A stretch of 64,000 nucleotides of DNA, taken from Agapanthus africanus (Eukaryota > Streptophyta > Magnoliopsida > Asparagales > Amaryllidaceae). Of this stretch, positions 59,201 to 64,000 are shown one piece after another. Numbering within the stretch: the stretch's first letter is position 1; each line of letters starts with the position of its first letter. The notes below the pieces were generated by a model. The model had not been told where the DNA came from and did not search any database. It saw only the letters and a list, made by a program, of their open reading frames with translations. The stretch is from contig JASDDO010000006.1 in the NCBI GenBank assembly GCA_030015575.1, positions 205,349,632 to 205,413,631 on the forward strand. Direction: 5' to 3'. A program made the translations under genes and the position numbers.

Positions 59201-60509
59201 TACAATGGTGACATCATCCTCAGCCCGAAAGTGCCCCAATAAATGAATATTACATACAAATGAATTTTACATGAATATAAAAGAAAAACTCCCATCTCAC
59301 ATAAAACCCCCGGCTATTCAGAACGCGACGATCCAATATAACATATCACAGCAACACATAATATCTCATATCATCAACGTAAGCAAGTATCCATATCCCG
59401 ATTGTCGTTGATGTATAGCAACGAAGTCGGCGATACACCACATACTACGCTTACGGTCACAGAAAAGAAAGTGTAAAACTACAACAGTTGGAATCCGCAA
59501 CTTCCTTAGACATCTCATGCCTAACCAAATGAATTCTTTAGACATCGCATGCCTAACAATTATAAACCCCGCATTTTAGTCTCAATATCGAAAACACTTT
59601 TCAATATCTAATCGGGCAATTCAACCAGATTCCTGACATCCTGATCTAATGCTCGTCGCAAAATTTAGTAGACGGCCGCACCCCCGGATGCCGTCGATGA
59701 AGTGCACTGAGGCGGAACACCGCTGCTGCGAGCACCCGAACGGATGCTTTTGGTGACGGGGTTCTCTTACAGTCACTTGGTCAGGGCTATGGAGCGTGTC
59801 TATCTATTAAGTTTACCCGGAAAGTATCCGCGTACGCTACGTTATTGCGACGGACTTTTGATCGCAACAAAATCCCGTGGCAACCGATCATCTGAGACTA
59901 AACTGCTAGATTTATAACATTCAAATTAGTTATCTCATAAGTACTTGTGGATTCCAAATATTGTATCACATTTCAGATAAATAGACAATGTTAAACTTTC
60001 CGATCGAATAAACAAACACTCAAGATTTCCCAAATAGCTCAACACTTGAGCGGAGTTCAAAAAGTATCTATCACATGCCACAGTACCAATGGTCCAGCCA
60101 TAGAAGGGTCAAACCAACGCCTCACATGTGGCAACGCCGTACTTCCCTAAACCCTAAGGTTTAGATACGGTTTAGACAGTCACATAATCGAGTTAAGGTT
60201 TGTGTTCTTCTAGAGGGTCCACCACGTTACTTGCACGACTTTCCGGAAGTTTCAAACTCGAGGAAAAATCCAACTTTTGAAAATTTTCCGACAGGGGAAA
60301 AAGTGAGTTATTGATATACGTTCGGACTTTTTAACAGGTTCTAAATTATCCGGAAAAAACTTAAACGAAGTTAAACTTTCTGATCGAATCAACGAATACA
60401 AAAGATCTCTAGAAAACTCAACACTTGAGTAATATCAAAAATTCCCAGAAGCATCAGGAAATACATATGGTTATTACTGTGCAAAGAACTAACCCTAATG
60501 CCCATATAC

Positions 60510-60558
60510 GGCCGCGGAACTGCCGCGCCAGGCATGGTACGGCCGCGGTTCCGCGGCG
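60510..60558 (-). other. GC-rich stem-loop in the copia D leader
   Basis: GGCCGCGGAACTGCCGCGCC (60510-60529) faces GGCCGCGGTTCCGCGGCGC starting at 60541, about 185-230 nt downstream of the primer site on the element strand. It pairs with a small internal bulge. Confidence 0.65.
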
Positions 60559-60741
60559 CTTTGATGGAATTAATGGCTCGTTTTTCACAGTAACTCCTAA
60601 AATACCCTGCTTATTTTTCTGAGAATTTTTAATACAGAAAAAATCAACATTTTAAAAAATTTCCAGAGAAGGGGGAAAAATGGGGTTTCGGGGTTTCATC
60701 GGACTTTAAACATCGTCTAGACTTCGTCTAAAGCTCTAGCT

Positions 60742-60755
60742 TGGCTCTGATACCA
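60742..60755 (-). promoter_or_regulatory. Copia D primer-binding site, initiator tRNA-Met
   Basis: The minus strand reads TGGTATCAGAGCCA, one base inside the LTR edge at 60757. Confidence 0.9.
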
Positions 60756-60756
60756 T

Positions 60757-62944
60757 TGTAGGGTTACTAGGCACTCTCACAAGGTTCTACAAGGCATCAA
60801 CCATATCCGATTTAAATTTTAGACGTGCCGAACAACCCTAACCAATATCTTTACTAGAGATTAGGCGAAAACAATAAGCAAGTAAACAACTTTACTTCTA
60901 AGAGTTTGGGATTACAACCTTTGTAGTCTGGTCCTTAACTTTATAAGCTCCGAGTAGAAGTCCCTTCGCTGCGATCATCAAGTTCCCAGACTCTAGAGAG
61001 GCTCCACGAAGAGAAAGATGCAAGCTTGCTTCCGATCATCGATAACAAAGATGATCTACCTTGAAATTTCTTTAACACAAGCTCTCACTCACAAATGAAG
61101 TGAACACCCTAATCTAAATGGCTAGGATAGATTAGGATGATGAAGTAGGATTTTAGCTCTCATTTGTTTTCTTTAACTCACTCATTTTCATCGCTTCATA
61201 AAAAGCTAGGAAGCTTTTCATGAAAGAAGAAGGAAGAAGAAGAACAATGCTCTTTGTGATGAATAATGAATCCATATGAGGTTAGAAATGCATCCATAGG
61301 TTAAATATGATAACTTAACCCATGTAGAGACTTAACCATGGTCAAGGGATGGGTTGTGTTAACAAATATCATAACAAATATCTTTACAAAATATCTTTGC
61401 AAAAACAAAACAAAATGCTTCTAGAAACTTCTAGAAAAATTAACCCAAATCAAACCTTAATCATGTTTAATCTTCACTAATCACGTTGCATTAATAATCC
61501 TAACATGTCACAATATTATATATCACATATATAATATTTATTGTAACAAAATAAATTAATACAATTAACATATATCGCATATATATCAATGTATTACCCG
61601 ATTGAGAAAAAGAATCTTTTAGTGAGCTTATATTAGTTAATGTAATTTAATATATCAAATATATAATTATACATTAAATTATCGAATCAACACTTGATCC
61701 GATAATCTGGCTATTTCATATATAACCGACTAATATAATCTGTATCAGTTCATCGAATCAACACTTGATCCGATGACCCGGCTATATCACATATACCCGG
61801 CCGATATCTCATAACGTAAGAATCTAATACGGTATCACATACACGTATTGTTCTCGGTCCCGCACATATCATATATGTGTCCCTACTCCATTTTTCCTGA
61901 GCCAAGAAACTTCTGTGTAGGACTCTAAACAATCGTCAATAGGCCGGCAGTAGGTGATGATCATATCAAACACCCACAAGCTGCAAGCGGTCAGCTAAAC
62001 GTAACATCCACCCAGGTATTGAGCGACCAGAAGATCAACAAGCAAGCCTGTACATTCTCCTGCGAATCCAATCAGTAACACTCCCGTACAGTCCGGTATC
62101 TTCGTCTGATATGTCGCATATCTCGCCTAGGGGTGGAAAACGTCAGACCCTAGTAGCTTGATAAGTCGTGTCGATATGAGGTCTATAACAATTCGAGAAA
62201 CTTCTGATAACACTTACCAGTAAATCTCAGCAACCCTGGCTAGGGATTTCTAGTTATAGCCAATCGAACACAGCGCAACATCAACTCCCTATACCGGGAG
62301 AGACGAATCCCCTCCTCTCGCTCATTGCCTCCATGTGATTCAGGAATGTACCCAAAAGCCATCTTTTTGCATGCCCTCTTGGACGTGGTATGATGGAAAT
62401 CAAAGCACAGTGGGAATCACACAAAACTCTATGACGATCTCGGGTCTACAGACTAACATGTACCAGTGTCACCAGAGAACTGCCATCTGACGTGAGGTAT
62501 AATACCATCTGGGAGTTCTCGGCGAGCCCGTCCAGTGTACCCAGTCTCCACTGAGCACCCGTATACCATCCTTGATGTCAAACACCGATGGATATGGGAT
62601 CATCCATCGCCCATCATATGGGTCAAGAAGCGCATACGCTAGTCTACTCTGGAGTATCGATGCCCTGTCTCGGTACTCCTACGACTAGGAATATTTGAAG
62701 GATGTACTTGGCGACTACTCTGTCCCCACTAGTATGATCTGCATCATAGTCCTGGTAGTCAAGTACTAATCCTAAGGGCTTTATCAACATGTAACAAAGA
62801 GACAATCAGAGTAGATGTTAAGATAAAGAGTAACTAGATAGCATACTATCATGTCGAGCAAGAAAGTCCTCCCTATCTATATCCAAGCATCCACTACAAT
62901 ATACATCGTATGTACAGTAATAGACTCTAGGGCATATATATACA
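60757..62944 (-). repeat. Copia D 5' LTR
   Basis: Plus reading runs from TGTAGGGTTACTAGG to GGGCATATATATACA. It is homologous over its length to the split LTR, but its last bases differ from the ACCATCA end at 54811. Gypsy B LTR sequence begins right after it. Confidence 0.88.
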
Positions 62945-63978
62945 TCGTACGCACGTTAGCCACTTTGCGGACACTCGTGAGTTTGTTTAGTGTTGGTGCG
63001 TCGTTTAAAGTGTAGTTTTACGTTATACTGGTCGATTTCTGAGATGTTTGCACTATTTGTGTGTTTGTGAAATTATAGCGTTACAAGCGGGGACTTCGGA
63101 CGCTGCGAACAAGGGGAAGCAGGTGGTCGAATTTTCATAGCTCGAGACCATCGATGAGTAGATTTAACATCTACGGGGAAATCGCCCGTATGGTGCTAAG
63201 CGTTAGGGTTAGATATGATATGATATTAGCCGTATGTTTATGTGCTCATATAGAGATATTGCACGATTTTCATTGCATATAGTTACTTGTTATTCCTGAC
63301 ACTGTATCTATTGTACACTGCACTGTTACTGACAGTCCATATTGCACGAGCACCAATTATTTGCTACACACACTGTCGGTAATTGCCATGATACGCACAA
63401 CACAAATATTCCTTAATATACCTTGTTATTGATTAGCGACATTGAAACAGTTATTCTTGTGTGATAGCGCATATGACATATAGCATACCTGATTACCTAC
63501 ATGCTCATACATATGCCACACTATACCTACATGTTCGCACATATACTTTCCTATTGTTACATGATCAGTTTTTATAACATATATATCGGTGGAATGGGAC
63601 ACTGTATATATATGTATTTGAATTTGGATTTTGGGAACCGCGAGATATATTTAATGACTTGATGCATTTAAATAGCGGATTTTTCCCGTGATATGCTCAT
63701 ATTGATGTTTTATGTTGCATAAGCTATTTTACATGGATTTACGCATTTGAGATATGTTTTCATGCGATATGGGAATTTCAAGTATTGATGTTAGGCACTT
63801 ATATTTCGGGAGATATATGGATATCAGAAAGACCGATACGTGGAACACAAGTGTAGAGATGGGATACTTGGGTTTTGAGGAACGTATGGATACGAGTATT
63901 TACATGTCGATGTTAGGCACTGGCTTTCTTGATGTTTTAGAGTGTCGATGTTTGACACTCGGGTTCCATGAGACTTAC
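62945..63978 (+). repeat. Gypsy B-type LTR fragment
   Basis: It matches gypsy B 5' LTR from about 24168 to 25205, including CGGACACTCGTGAG, GTAGAT-TTAAC-ATCTAC (63158-63174) and the GTGTCGATGTT-like repeats. It starts at the copia D border and stops where another element begins. It is probably the 3' LTR of gypsy B, but a different copy of the family cannot be excluded. Confidence 0.82.
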
Positions 63979-64000
63979 TGTTAGTGTATATGCCCCAGAG
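63979..64000 (+). mobile_element. Start of another LTR, probably copia
   Basis: The gypsy B LTR match stops at GAGACTTAC and TGTTAGTGTATATGCCCCAG follows. This resembles the element-start end of the copia D LTRs on the minus strand (TGTATATATATGCCC). The element continues outside the window. Confidence 0.55.

Larger units (their letters stand above)
42422..62944 (-). mobile_element. Copia D: Ty1/copia element, minus strand, host of copia C
   Basis: The 3' LTR (42422-43447 continued at 53648-54811) is split by copia C. The 5' LTR is 60757-62944. The internal region 54812-60756 has a primer site, a leader with conserved stem-loops and decayed pol. LTR lengths agree (about 2190 and 2188 bp) but by eye differ by several percent. 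The left flank is gypsy B RT and the right flank is the middle of a gypsy B LTR, with no matching duplication. It is a relative of copia A. Heavily broken. Confidence 0.87.

Noticed and set aside
1-64000. Any host protein-coding gene
   Set aside because: All recognisable coding sequence belongs to transposable elements; I found no host exon structure outside the CACTA genes.

Overview
The window is plant nuclear DNA, most likely from a eudicot, and looks like heterochromatin (for example pericentromeric). I recognise no host gene, tRNA, rRNA or CRISPR array. Almost every base can be assigned to transposable elements inserted into one another. The families are typical of higher plants: a CACTA (En/Spm) DNA transposon, long-LTR Tekay/Del-like chromoviruses, an Athila-like gypsy element primed by tRNA-Asp, and Ty1/copia elements primed by initiator tRNA-Met.

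Layout. Positions 1-18738 are a CACTA transposon whose left end lies outside the window. It holds a decayed TNP2-type transposase gene and a second, intron-rich En/Spm gene, and ends in palindromic subterminal repeats and the CACTA terminus at 18738. A young Tekay-like element (gypsy A, 3426-14408, minus strand) sits inside the TNP2 gene and is flanked by the 5-bp duplication GTCAT. The CACTA element itself landed in the 5' LTR of copia A (18739-23082). Gypsy B (Tekay-like, plus strand) starts at 23083 inside the copia A reverse transcriptase. Its 5' LTR is split by Athila-like element E (26040-34722, minus, duplication TTGAT). Its gag is split by a 4.7-kb LTR of a related family (X, about 36183-40881). 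Its pol ends at 42421 against copia D (minus strand). Copia D runs to 62944, where gypsy B LTR sequence resumes. Copia C (43448-53642, plus, duplication GCTAT) lies inside one LTR of copia D. A further LTR starts at 63979. The deepest chain is copia A, gypsy B, copia D, copia C.

How the parts relate. Gypsy A carries recognisable domains for every retrotransposition step. Element E carries gag and protease but no RT or integrase that I can see. Copia C has nearly identical LTRs, a good primer site and a polypurine tract, but no substantial reading frame inside. E and C therefore look like passengers copied by proteins made elsewhere.

The most interesting signal is in the RNA leaders of copia A, C and D. 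Between the primer site and the coding part each has a series of stem-loops whose stems are kept by compensatory changes, while loop sequences are private to each element and shared among that element's own copies. A GC-rich stem-loop built on GGCCGCGG-like arms also recurs in the copia leaders and in LTRs or leaders of unrelated gypsy families. All structure claims come from reading by eye; no folding or database search was run.
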